From JAAZAI01 sp050942875 (lineage in GTDB: Bacteria; Verrucomicrobiota; Kiritimatiellia; RFP12; UBA3636), in the NCBI GenBank assembly GCA_050942875.1, contig JBMNOD010000043.1:1-27323 (forward strand): a DNA stretch of 27,323 nt, read 5' to 3'. A program made the position numbers and the translations under genes. Of this stretch, positions 8,495-16,406 are shown piece after piece. Below the pieces are notes generated by a model that saw only the letters and a program-made list of their open reading frames with translations, was not told the origin of the DNA and did not search any database. Each line of letters opens with the position of its first letter. Position 1 is the stretch's first letter.

Positions 8495-9679
8495 CTAGCG
8501 CCGGCTCTTGATCTCCTTCACAACGGCCTTGTAGCCGAGCTTTTCCAGACACTGGGGCAGCAGCTTGATCGCAAGCTGACGCAATACAAACGCGCGCGAG
8601 CTCCGCAGCTCCGCAAAATCTTCGCCGTCGCCTTCGCCGACGGGCTCGTTTGGGATCGCGACGGCGGGCTTGGCGTCCGTCCCGGGAAGGACGAGCTGGC
8701 GAAGCGCGGCGTGGGACATCAACGTCAGCACGTTGAACGCCATCGACTCGTCGTCCTCGGAAAGCTCCAAAAGACCGAAGTCAACGCCCATCAAGATGGC
8801 ATGGACAATGTCAAGCCCCTCGCTCTCGGTCAGCTGCACGGCCGTGCTGCCGACGGCGACGGAACGGGTCAGAAAATCAACCAGCAGCGGCAGCCGCTGT
8901 TCCACGAGCCGGAGACGGGCGTTCGTCTCCGCAATCTCAAGCTGGTCGCAGATGTGCGCCATGCCCTCGACGATGTCGGCCTCGCGCCCCATCGTCTGCG
9001 TCGACCCGACCACGTAGCAGCAGCCCGGCGCCTCCAGCGGGTTCTCCTCCCGCTCGGACAGCAGGTAGAGCGGGCGGATGCTCAGACCGAGGCGCTCGAT
9101 GGCGCGGAGCGCCGCATCCAGCTCCTTGTTCAAGTAAAGGCCGAAGAGGCAAAACGCGCCATGCAGGCGCAGCCCCGTGCCGAGATTGTCCGGATTGGCC
9201 GACAAGTAGCCGTAGACCGGATGCCGGGCGAAGGCCAGGCGCTTTTCGAGCGCCTGGGAGACCTTGTGCACGCGCTTGGCGAGATCGGCCAGCTTGCCAT
9301 CGCCCTGGCTGGAGAGCGTGACATGATCCTCGTCGTTGACGACGATCTGCGACCCGTCTTCCGAATACATGAACGCCGTGCCGTCGGCATGATCGACAAA
9401 AGCGCTCGTGATTTCGCCGCGCCCGGCCAGACGCGCCGCGGCGGGAGTGAACTGCGCATCATCCGGGCGCAGCGCCCCCGCCTTTTTCCCGAGCACGGAC
9501 GGCGACGCCATGGCCGCGTCGCAGACCTTGTCGCGCAGACGCTTCAGCTCCTCGGGCGGAAGCCGCTCGGGAAACAACGCGCCCGCAAGATTGCGGTGCA
9601 ACGTCGCACGCGAGCCAAACCGCACCGTGTTGAAAAGACGAGGCGCCGAACCCGCGGATCGGCGCGAGCTACTGGCCAT
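8495..9679 (-). CDS. mcsB: McsB-like protein arginine kinase, divergent
   Basis: McsB phosphorylates arginines on proteins, in Firmicutes marking them for ClpCP. This copy (394 residues from ATG 9679; ATG 9688 is an alternative) has clear guanido-kinase motifs: VNDEDHV, matching NEEDH with the catalytic Glu, and GYLSANPDNLGTGLR, matching GYLTxxPTNxGTGLR. Other parts are unusual. The nucleotide-binding SRxR motif reads SRAT. The RGIYGEGSEA loop is replaced by a longer segment (IRPLYLLSEREENPLEAPG), and the C-terminal RDxxRA phosphoarginine-binding motif is only loosely matched (LRSSRAFVLRQL). Activity or specificity may therefore differ. The start overlaps the mcsA stop by 11 bases, so the pair is coupled. 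No clpC or ctsR lies in this window. Confidence 0.87.
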   Translation of the reverse strand: MASSSRRSAGSAPRLFNTVRFGSRATLHRNLAGALFPERLPPEELKRLRDKVCDAAMASPSVLGKKAGALRPDDAQFTPAAARLAGRGEITSAFVDHADGTAFMYSEDGSQIVVNDEDHVTLSSQGDGKLADLAKRVHKVSQALEKRLAFARHPVYGYLSANPDNLGTGLRLHGAFCLFGLYLNKELDAALRAIERLGLSIRPLYLLSEREENPLEAPGCCYVVGSTQTMGREADIVEGMAHICDQLEIAETNARLRLVEQRLPLLVDFLTRSVAVGSTAVQLTESEGLDIVHAILMGVDFGLLELSEDDESMAFNVLTLMSHAALRQLVLPGTDAKPAVAIPNEPVGEGDGEDFAELRSSRAFVLRQLAIKLLPQCLEKLGYKAVVKEIKSRR

Positions 9680-10190
9680 GCGCACCATCCGTTCCCCGGG
9701 AATGGCCCAGACCCCGGATCCGCTCGACGAGGCGGCTCGCATCCTCGTAGCGCTCCTCCTCGATCGCCTGGGCGAGCTGGCGCTTCAGCTTGTCCGCATC
9801 GTCGTCCGCCCCGTCGGCGGCGGCTCCGTCGGCGGCGGCTCCGCCGTCCGAGGCGCCATGCCGGGGCTCGCCCGGCTGCTGGCTTGAAATGAAGGTGCGG
9901 ATGTCGGTCTCGAAGACGTCGTAGCACTTGGGGCAGCCCAGGCGGCGCTTCTCGCGCACCTCGTTGCGGGCCATGCCGCAGACGGGGCAGACATTGTCCT
10001 CGACCACCTGGCCGCCCCCCACCTGCATGCCGAGGCTGAAGAGCACATCCGTCAACGACGCGGGCGACGCGCCCGCGTGCGGAGAGGTCCGCGCACAGGA
10101 ATCGCACACGAACAGCTCCCTGGACGCGCCGTCCACGTTCCGCTGGATGGAGCGGCTGGCGGCGTTGACCTTGCAGATTTCGCATTTCAT
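9669..10190 (-). CDS. mcsA: McsA-like zinc-finger/UVR protein, partner of McsB
   Basis: McsA activates the arginine kinase McsB. The 173-residue protein has two zinc-binding units with four CxxC pairs (CEIC at residues 3-6 and CDSC near 30, then CPVC and CPKC around 70-90). A low-complexity Gly/Ala/Asp linker (GASDGGAAADGAAADGADDD) leads into a C-terminal UVR helix (KRQLAQAIEEERYEDASRLV), the domain shared with UvrB/UvrC. Its length is close to Firmicutes McsA (about 180). The start at 10190 puts the first CxxC right after the initiator; the 43 upstream codons in the frame are not McsA-like. A clear ribosome binding site is not obvious. It is the first gene of the long minus-strand operon. 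Confidence 0.92.
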   Translation of the reverse strand: MKCEICKVNAASRSIQRNVDGASRELFVCDSCARTSPHAGASPASLTDVLFSLGMQVGGGQVVEDNVCPVCGMARNEVREKRRLGCPKCYDVFETDIRTFISSQQPGEPRHGASDGGAAADGAAADGADDDADKLKRQLAQAIEEERYEDASRLVERIRGLGHSRGTDGAHGQ

Positions 10191-10637
10191 GGCTTGATGT
10201 GGACTCCGATACTGTGATTCTAGAAAGACTGTCATTATTGCATAAAAGCCCCCCTCTCTGCAAGACCCAAGCGCAATCGACCCAGTCGCCCGGAAGTGCT
10301 CCAACATCGGTGGTTGCACATCAAAGGTTCAGGGACGCAGGATCGCACCCGAAAAAGCAAGTGCATCGTGTACGGGAACGCGAACGGGTGCGTGGACGAA
10401 AGTCCGGCGTCACCATGTCCACAACGTCCACACCCTTGGCACACAGCAAAGCAGCCCCCGAAACAGGGTTAAGGGTTTGTTTGCCATGAACCCGTGGCGC
10501 CCTGAGGCGCCATGGCGAATTGAGAAACGAGAAGCGAGAAAACCGAAGGGCATATCCTTGCGCGGGATGCCCTTACGGGCACACGACGAACGTTTGCGCA
10601 AACCCCAGCCCCTGGCCCCCAATCCCCAGCCCCTGTT
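10191..10637. other. Intergenic region between mcsA and the large surface-protein gene
   Basis: No convincing gene is present in these 447 bases; short open frames here lack family features. Apart from the mcsA promoter candidate, it contains a GAACG-rich patch near 10376-10400 (GGGAACGCGAACGGGTGCGT) echoing the hexamer repeats at 21161-21255. It also holds an imperfect hairpin at 10548-10572 (GGGCATATCC facing GGGATGCCC) and, at about 10605-10635, two copies of a CCAGCCCCTG block. The hairpin could help end transcription of the surface-protein gene, but no T tract follows. Confidence 0.5.
10234..10263 (-). promoter_or_regulatory. Candidate sigma-70-type promoter for the mcsA operon
   Basis: On the minus strand a TTGCAG (10258-10263) is followed, 18 bases on, by AATAAT (10234-10239), five of six matches to the -10 consensus. 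Transcription would begin near 10227, giving a leader of about 37 bases before the mcsA ATG. An 8-base palindrome TTCTAGAA at 10218-10225 lies just downstream of the predicted start. No CtsR-type operator (repeated GGTCAAA) was seen. A PVC bacterium may use slightly different promoter sequences. Confidence 0.4.
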
Positions 10638-13589
10638 TTACCTGACAATGACAACCGTCGTGGCCCTGCTCGGGAGAACGACGACTTCGCCAGATCCAGT
10701 CACATGGGGCGCGAGATCCGCGACGTTGTACGTCCCGGGCGCGACGGAGACGCCATCGAAGCGCAGGCCGCCGACCGTAAACCTCCCGGTGACGTCGAGC
10801 GTTCGGGGCGAGGTCAGGCGAATCGTTCCCGCATAGGCGCTGTCGCCCTTGGCAATGACGCTGTAGGTCCTGGCGTCGAGCGCTGTGTCCTCCAGGGAGG
10901 CGAACTCCAGCGTTCCGTTGTCGTCGAAGCGGATGGCGTTCATGGCCTGGCCGTCCGAGACAATGCAATCGGGAGAGGGAAGCCGCAGCGTGGCGTTGGT
11001 GGCGATGGCGATGCGACCCGCGTCCTTGAGGATGAGGCGCGAGAAATCCCAGGTTTCGCCGTTGCGCACGACGGCCGCGCCCATCGTGTCGCGGACGGGG
11101 TCGGTTGCGATGCCGGCGTTGTCGAGCAGCATCACGCCCTTGGCGTTGTCGCCCGGCGTTTCGATGTAGACCGTTCCGCAGCCGCCAGGGTAGTGGTTTG
11201 CTGTCGAATCAAATTTGTGGCAGACGGAGCCTGCGGCGGAGACCATGCCGGCGAACCCGTTGGTGAACGATGCAAAGGTGACGTTTGCATCCGTGAGGTG
11301 GATGGCGATGCGGCCGCCGCCGCCGCCCACGCGCTTGTTGGTTATCGACCCCGGCGCGGCCTTGGCGTTGAATTCGCCGGAGCCCACCAGGTTGCCCGCC
11401 TGGATGAAAATGCTGCCGCCCGAGTGGGCCGGATAGCTGGCCGTCGGCATGCCGGTCACGGTAATTCGGCCATTGTGGGTGAACGTCCCGCCGACGACCA
11501 GGTAGAACGCCCCGCCGCCGCCGTTGGCGCCGCCGCTGGTGTAGGTTGCGGAGCTGCCTCGCCAGACAGGCGCGCGATAGTCTCCGTAGATCGTGCCGGA
11601 GCCGCTGCTGCCCTGTCCGCCTTCGCCTCCATGGGCGATGCCAGTGGATGTCCCGGCCGCGCCCGAGGGGCCGCCTTGGTTCTTGTACCCGCGTCCGAGA
11701 CCGTCAAAAGTGAAGTCGGCTCCCGTCGTCAGATTGCCGCCGACGGTGCAGCGCAATCCAATGTTGTGGGCCGTGCCGCCATAGGAATGGTTCCAGCTTC
11801 CGCCGTCCAACACGGCGTCGCCCGTGACGACGAACATGTCGAAGGCGCCTCCGCGGCGGGTGTCGATTTGGACGGCGTTGGTGTAACCGGCGGTCTGCGC
11901 CCAGGAGGCGACGTTGGTGGGCAGGTCGTTGACGCCGGCGTCCCAGGTGAGGGCGGCGTTGGAGAAGTGATCCAGGAGGATGTCGTCGGTGGCGAGCGGA
12001 ACGCGGTTCTCGCTCCAGTTGGAGGCGTCGGAGGCGTTGCCGTCGGCTCGGGCGACCCAGACGTTTTTCCCCGGGGGCAGGTCGATGCTGCCGATGGCGA
12101 TCGTGGCGGAGGACGTCGCGTTCGTGTAGTTGACGGTCGGCAGGACGCTGAGCGTGAGCGTCGTGGCGGAGAGGTTCGCGCCATCGATGAGAGGCGTGAC
12201 GACGACTTCGACTTGGTTCGTGCCGGCGGGGATGACGACGGAGCCGGGCAGGGCCACGTAGTTCGTGTCGGAGGCGGCCGTGCCGCTCAGGGCGTAGTCG
12301 ACGAGCAGGTCGTCGCGCGTGGCGTCGGGCGTGTCAGGACGTTCGACGAGGAAGCAGCCGGGGACGAGGCCGTCTTCGTCGGCGTCGGCCGCGGCTTGGA
12401 CGGCGACGACGCCGGTGAAGAACGTGCGTTCGCCGGCCTGGAAGGCCGTTTCGCCGTCGCCGTCGGCGAAGGCGGCGTAGCGGTAGCAGGTATTGGCGGC
12501 GAGGCCGGAGAGCGTCGCGGAAACAGGGGCGTTCGTTGTCGCGGCGCTGGCGACGAGGTTGGTGGAGCCATAGGCGTCGGGATCGCCGACGAGGGCGTAG
12601 ACGTCCCCGGCGCCGTTGGAAAGCCGGGCCGTGAAGACGAAGTCGCTCTGGTCGCCGTCGAGCAAAACGGTGGGCGCGCCGGCAAAGACGGGCGTGTCGT
12701 CGCCGGCGACCGAGGCGGCTTCCTGGAGCGTGTCGGCGAGGAGCAGCTCGTCGAAAGTGACATAGGCTCCTCCAGTGGCGTAGAGACCGCCCACGTTGAC
12801 GTAGCTGAACGACGTCGCGTCGATGAGCTCGGTTTCGACGGAGGTCGTCGCCTCGGGCGTGAAGACGGCGGCGCGATCGGGGTTGACGACGGCGCCGACG
12901 ATCTCCGCGCCGGCGTCGCCCGCGCCGATTTCGACGCGCACCACGATGAAATACGTCTCGTCTGGAACGGGACTGGCGAGGAGCACGGTGTTTGCGCCGT
13001 TGACCCGGAGAATCAGGCCAAGGTCGGCAAGCGTTCCGTTTGCACCCGAAGCGCCCTTGGCGTAGCCGACGAAGATGCCGTCGGCGGGAAGCTTGTCGCT
13101 CGTCGTGTTGGAGGGTTTCTGCGTGTTGCTGAATCCGATCCCATACGCCTGGTTGGCGGCGAGCTTTTCAAGGGCGGTCTGCTCGGCCTTGACGAGGACG
13201 CTGAAGAAGAACGTGCCGGAGGTCGGAACGCCGGGCACGGAACGCGAAATCATGCGCCCCGCCGACGAGGTGGAGCCTGCGGTGGTGTTCATGATCGTGA
13301 GGCATCCCGACGAGGCGACGTTGAAAATGTTGATGGGATAGGCGAGGCCGTTGTCGCGCGACTTGAGAACCGATGTGCTGCTGACGGAGGTCCAGCCTCC
13401 CGAGAAGCCGACGATGTCGGCGTGTTGCGGATTCGTGTTGTAGACCGCGCCGTCGTGCGCATAGGCGCCGGTGGCGATGGGAAAGGCGTCCTTGACGAGG
13501 ATCGTGGCGGTCGCGGCGGAGACGTGCGACAGAGCGGCGAGCGCCACGAGCCAACGCGAGATGCTGCGGATGGAAATGCGTGTTTTCAT
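10638..13589 (-). CDS. Large secreted surface-type protein with Calx-beta-like and Gly-rich beta-helix-like regions
   Basis: This is a 983-residue protein. The start at 13589 has GAAGGA 6 bases upstream and a signal peptide (residues 1 to about 28, ending HVSAATA). Residues about 30-290 form a beta-rich region similar in feel to lectin/laminin-G-like domains. About 300-395 resembles a fibronectin-type fold (SATLSGLAANTCYRYAAFAD), and about 430-500 a Calx-beta-like unit (SGTAASDTNYVALPGSVVIP). From about 515 a WSENRVPLATDD segment opens a Gly-rich, parallel-beta-helix-like stretch (GGGGGRIAIHL). No PEP-CTERM, LPXTG or autotransporter barrel is visible, and the C terminus ends abruptly at TTVVIVR. 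It is probably exported and envelope-bound or released. The VWA lipoprotein lies immediately upstream on the same strand. Domain names are from memory of motif style. Confidence 0.85.
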   Translation of the reverse strand: MKTRISIRSISRWLVALAALSHVSAATATILVKDAFPIATGAYAHDGAVYNTNPQHADIVGFSGGWTSVSSTSVLKSRDNGLAYPINIFNVASSGCLTIMNTTAGSTSSAGRMISRSVPGVPTSGTFFFSVLVKAEQTALEKLAANQAYGIGFSNTQKPSNTTSDKLPADGIFVGYAKGASGANGTLADLGLILRVNGANTVLLASPVPDETYFIVVRVEIGAGDAGAEIVGAVVNPDRAAVFTPEATTSVETELIDATSFSYVNVGGLYATGGAYVTFDELLLADTLQEAASVAGDDTPVFAGAPTVLLDGDQSDFVFTARLSNGAGDVYALVGDPDAYGSTNLVASAATTNAPVSATLSGLAANTCYRYAAFADGDGETAFQAGERTFFTGVVAVQAAADADEDGLVPGCFLVERPDTPDATRDDLLVDYALSGTAASDTNYVALPGSVVIPAGTNQVEVVVTPLIDGANLSATTLTLSVLPTVNYTNATSSATIAIGSIDLPPGKNVWVARADGNASDASNWSENRVPLATDDILLDHFSNAALTWDAGVNDLPTNVASWAQTAGYTNAVQIDTRRGGAFDMFVVTGDAVLDGGSWNHSYGGTAHNIGLRCTVGGNLTTGADFTFDGLGRGYKNQGGPSGAAGTSTGIAHGGEGGQGSSGSGTIYGDYRAPVWRGSSATYTSGGANGGGGAFYLVVGGTFTHNGRITVTGMPTASYPAHSGGSIFIQAGNLVGSGEFNAKAAPGSITNKRVGGGGGRIAIHLTDANVTFASFTNGFAGMVSAAGSVCHKFDSTANHYPGGCGTVYIETPGDNAKGVMLLDNAGIATDPVRDTMGAAVVRNGETWDFSRLILKDAGRIAIATNATLRLPSPDCIVSDGQAMNAIRFDDNGTLEFASLEDTALDARTYSVIAKGDSAYAGTIRLTSPRTLDVTGRFTVGGLRFDGVSVAPGTYNVADLAPHVTGSGEVVVLPSRATTVVIVR

Positions 13590-13651
13590 TTAAGGTCCTT
13601 CGGTTTTTGAGAAAGCCGCAGTGAATTCACATGCGACCACACAGGTGTTGA

Positions 13652-13665
13652 AGCTTGATCAAGCT
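13652..13665. promoter_or_regulatory. Perfect 14-bp palindrome between two minus-strand genes
   Basis: AGCTTGATCAAGCT reads the same on both strands. It sits in the 81-base gap between the VWA lipoprotein stop (13671) and the start of the surface protein (13589). With no loop it is a poor hairpin, so an operator-like dimer binding site is more likely than a terminator. Nothing else supports the role. Confidence 0.35.
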
Positions 13666-13670
13666 GAAAG

Positions 13671-15305
13671 TCATTTCGCCGCTTTTTCGGCGAGGTTGCG
13701 CGCCGTCGTGGCGAGGTTGACGAATTCCGCGCGACGGCCGTCCGGGTCGTCGCCCACGTTTCCCTTGGCGCGTTTGATGGCGGCATCGTAATCGGCATCG
13801 CCCTTGTTCGGCGAATCGCGCAGGAGCAGGGCGACTTCGGCGACGGCCGACGCCCAGCCCCAGTTCTCGGTCGCTTCCGGCTGCGCCGGCAGGACGAACT
13901 CCAGCAGCTTGCTGCCCGCATCGCCTTCCGGCTCCTGGTAGCGGAGCTTGAACGTGAGGATGTCGCCGGACGCCGCCACCGCCGGCTCCGTGGCGGGGGG
14001 CTGGTATTTGAGCGCGTCCACGTCGCCGACCGCCTCCTTCTTCACGGCCTCCGGGGCGTCGGCCATGACCAGATCGTAGAGCACGGTGACCTGATGCCCC
14101 ACGCCGACCTCTCCTGAGTCCTTCGTGTCGTCGTTGAAGTCGCGATCCTCCAGCTTGCGGAACTCGTAGCCCACCAGGCGGTAGGCGAAGACGCGGGCCG
14201 GGTTGAATTCGACCTGGAACTTGACGTCGCGCGCCAGCGTGAACATCCGGCCGCTCATCTCGTTGACCAGCGCATGGCGCGCCTCCTGCATGGAGTCGAT
14301 GTAGATGTAGTTGCCGTTGCCCTTGTTGGCCAGCATCTTCATCTTGCTGTCCTTGTAGTTGCCGGAACCCATGCCGACGACGGTGAGACAGACGCCCGTT
14401 CCCCGCTTTTTCTCGATCAGCGAGACCAGCTCCGACTCGCTGCTGACGCCGACGTTGAAGTCGCCGTCGGTCACGAGCACGACGCGGTTGTTGCCGCCCT
14501 TGATGAAGTTCCTGGCCGCCAGCTCGTAGGCCGTTTTGATGCCGGCCGCCCCCGGTGTGAACCCTCCGGCGGCCAGTCCCTCGATGGCGGCTTGAATCTT
14601 CTCGCCATCATCCCCGCTGGCCGAGTCGATCAGCACCTTGGCGCCGCCGCCGTAGGTGACGACGCCGATGTTGTCCTTCGGCCGCATCTGCTTGGCGAGC
14701 ATGGACATCGACTCGCGCAGCAACGGCATCTCGTCCCGCATCGAGCCGGAATTGTCGATGAGGAACACAAAGCTCGATGGCGGCAGGTCCGCCAGATCGG
14801 TGCTTTTCCCCTGGATGCCGACGAGCAGGAGCTGCCGCTCCGCGTTCCACGGGCATTCGCCCATCTCGAACGTGGCGGCGAACTTGCCGCCCTCGGGCGG
14901 TTGCGGGTAGGCGTACTCGAAATAGTTCATGAACTCTTCCACGCGCACGGCGTCCTTGGGCGGCAGGCGGCTTTCATCCACGAGCATCCGGCGTGTGTTC
15001 GTGTAGCCTGCGGTATCGACGTCCGCCCCGAACGTGGAGAGCGGCGCGTCCTTCACCAGCTTCAGCCGGTTCTCATCGTAGTGCCGATATTCCTCGGTGT
15101 TGAAAGCCTCGCCTCTGGCAGACTCATGAAGCGCAAGACGGCGGCGGACGCCGCCGCCATGCAGGGCGGCGGCTGGTGCTGCCGACAATGCCGGCGATGC
15201 GTCGGAGGCCAGCCGTTCTTGAGGGGAGACGAAGATCGCGCACGATGCAAGGAACATCGCCGCAATTCCGGTGAAGAGACAAATAAAAGCGTGTTTTCCG
15301 TTCAT
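13671..15305 (-). CDS. VWA-domain lipoprotein of the YfbK type
   Basis: This is a 544-residue protein. ATG 15305 is preferred to 15329 because GAAGGG lies 6 bases upstream and the signal peptide starts there. The lipobox MFLASC puts the lipid anchor on Cys22. Residues about 70-135 match the N-terminal domain typical of this group (STFGADVDTAGYTNTRRML, then VRVEEFMNYFEY). A von Willebrand A domain follows, with an intact metal-binding site: DNSGS (from Asp184), Thr in GGFTPGA, and VTDGDFNVG. The C-terminal region (about 345-540) fits the DUF3520-like domain. Family members are periplasmic or surface lipoproteins that probably hold protein partners through the metal site; the partner is unknown. 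The adjacent large surface protein is a possible candidate. Confidence 0.93.
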   Translation of the reverse strand: MNGKHAFICLFTGIAAMFLASCAIFVSPQERLASDASPALSAAPAAALHGGGVRRRLALHESARGEAFNTEEYRHYDENRLKLVKDAPLSTFGADVDTAGYTNTRRMLVDESRLPPKDAVRVEEFMNYFEYAYPQPPEGGKFAATFEMGECPWNAERQLLLVGIQGKSTDLADLPPSSFVFLIDNSGSMRDEMPLLRESMSMLAKQMRPKDNIGVVTYGGGAKVLIDSASGDDGEKIQAAIEGLAAGGFTPGAAGIKTAYELAARNFIKGGNNRVVLVTDGDFNVGVSSESELVSLIEKKRGTGVCLTVVGMGSGNYKDSKMKMLANKGNGNYIYIDSMQEARHALVNEMSGRMFTLARDVKFQVEFNPARVFAYRLVGYEFRKLEDRDFNDDTKDSGEVGVGHQVTVLYDLVMADAPEAVKKEAVGDVDALKYQPPATEPAVAASGDILTFKLRYQEPEGDAGSKLLEFVLPAQPEATENWGWASAVAEVALLLRDSPNKGDADYDAAIKRAKGNVGDDPDGRRAEFVNLATTARNLAEKAAK

Positions 15306-15372
15306 GACGTTCCCTTCGTCTTGTGCCAAGGCAATAGCACTCCGCTACAGTCCCCGCGCAAGTAATGTTTGC

Positions 15373-15401
15373 ATTATGCTCTGTGCCGGACGAAAATGCA
15401 A
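15373..15401 (-). promoter_or_regulatory. Candidate promoter for the VWA lipoprotein
   Basis: On the minus strand TTGCAT (15396-15401) and CATAAT (15373-15378) are 17 bases apart. The -10 matches five of six consensus bases. The leader would be about 60 bases. The TTGCA-type -35 resembles that found before mcsA, which lends the two calls mild mutual support. Confidence 0.42.
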
Positions 15402-15420
15402 GCAGTTTACGTCATAGCGG

Positions 15421-15450
15421 CGAGGTTTTTGGGGTCGAGGTTTTTGGGGT
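15421..15450. repeat. Two tandem copies of a 15-bp unit, followed by a REP-like GGGGTCTGTCCCC
   Basis: CGAGGTTTTTGGGGT occurs twice head to tail. The second copy runs into GGGGTCTGTCCCC (15446-15458), a near-palindrome of the kind seen in many bacterial intergenic REP elements. It lies in the divergent gap (15306-15588) between the VWA lipoprotein and the IclR gene. No transposase is linked to it here. Confidence 0.6.
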
Positions 15451-15550
15451 CTGTCCCCTGGATTTGCGTTAACCGCCATTCCGGGGGATGACAAATTGGA
15501 GGATCCGAATGGATTTGCCAGATTCAACTCATCGCCAGCGCAAATTTCCC

Positions 15551-15584
15551 TTGACCGTGTCATAAATTTTTGATTCAATATTGA
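15551..15584 (+). promoter_or_regulatory. Promoter of the IclR operon with overlapping palindrome
   Basis: TTGACC (15551-15556) is followed, after 17 bases, by TTCAAT (15574-15579), preceded by TG at 15571-15572 (extended -10). A perfect palindrome TCAATATTGA (15575-15584) overlaps the -10 and the region just after it, only 4 bases before the iclR start. Dimeric IclR proteins bind short palindromes near their own promoters, so this is a natural candidate operator for autoregulation. The leader would be extremely short. Confidence 0.5.
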
Positions 15585-15588
15585 GGAA

Positions 15589-16374
15589 ATGAATTCCACT
15601 ATAAGGAAAACAAAGAGCCCTGCGGTTCCAGTCAAGTCCCTGAAGAAGGCACTCGACATCCTCTCCATGCTCGCGTTCGACGATCTGGCGCGCGAAGGAA
15701 TCGCGCTCACCGAAGTCGCCCGCCGCATGGCAATGCCGGTGAACACCGTCCACAACCTGCTCAAGACGATGGCCGTCTGCGGCTACGTGTCGCAGACGGA
15801 AATTGGAACGTACCGCGCAGGGCCGCGCATGACGGAGATGGGGCGTCTCAACCGGCTCCTCGCCTCGGCAGCCGCACCGGAGATGCAGCGGCATCTTGCT
15901 CAACTCAGCGACACGCTCGACGAGGCGCTCGTGCTCGCCGCCCTCGTTGACGGCCAGCGGGTGACGTTGTGCGAGGCCACGCCCAACCAGGCCGTCGGCG
16001 TCAACGCCGCCGTCCTCGAATCCCGCTCCCTTTACGCTGTGCCGACTGGGCGCGTGCTCGCAGCCTATGCCGAACCCGAGGCATTGGAGCGGCTGATTGA
16101 GCGCAACGGATTGCCAGGCGCAGACTGGAACGACATCCATCATCGCCAGGCACTCAATCACGCGCGGGCCGAACTCCGCGCCCGGGGCCATGAGCAAATC
16201 GCCCCCGACGGGCCGGACCTCGTCTCGTTCGCGGTTCCCGTGCTGGGCGAAGGCGGACGGCTGCTGGCAACGTTGGGTTGCCACGCCCCGCTCTTCCGCT
16301 GCGACACGCAACGCCAGACCGCCATTCTCGCACGACTCAAACGAGCCTCAAACGACTTTTCAACCCTGCTGTAG
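15589..16374 (+). CDS. IclR-family transcriptional regulator
   Basis: This is a 261-residue regulator. Residues about 14-75 form the winged helix-turn-helix (LTEVARRMAMPVNTVHNLLK is the recognition part). Residues about 85-255 form the IclR effector-binding domain, with the usual LVDGQRVTLCEA, the PTGRVLAAYAEPEA segment and a C-terminal FAVPVLGEGGRLLATLGCHA. The start at 15589 has GAGGA a few bases upstream, close but usable. IclR regulators usually control breakdown of small aromatic or sugar-derived acids. Here the gene is followed after 32 bases by the Fe-S protein and then by a secreted enzyme, so it probably senses a metabolite of that pathway. The ligand is unknown. Confidence 0.94.
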   Translation: MNSTIRKTKSPAVPVKSLKKALDILSMLAFDDLAREGIALTEVARRMAMPVNTVHNLLKTMAVCGYVSQTEIGTYRAGPRMTEMGRLNRLLASAAAPEMQRHLAQLSDTLDEALVLAALVDGQRVTLCEATPNQAVGVNAAVLESRSLYAVPTGRVLAAYAEPEALERLIERNGLPGADWNDIHHRQALNHARAELRARGHEQIAPDGPDLVSFAVPVLGEGGRLLATLGCHAPLFRCDTQRQTAILARLKRASNDFSTLL

Positions 16375-16406
16375 CGGCAGGGCAACATCCACCAAGGAAT
16401 CACGAC

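Noticed and set aside
10704..13610. Plus-strand open frame of 968 codons opposite the large surface protein
   Set aside because: Gly/Val/Asp-rich antisense shadow; the minus strand has a signal peptide, ribosome binding site and domain-like structure.
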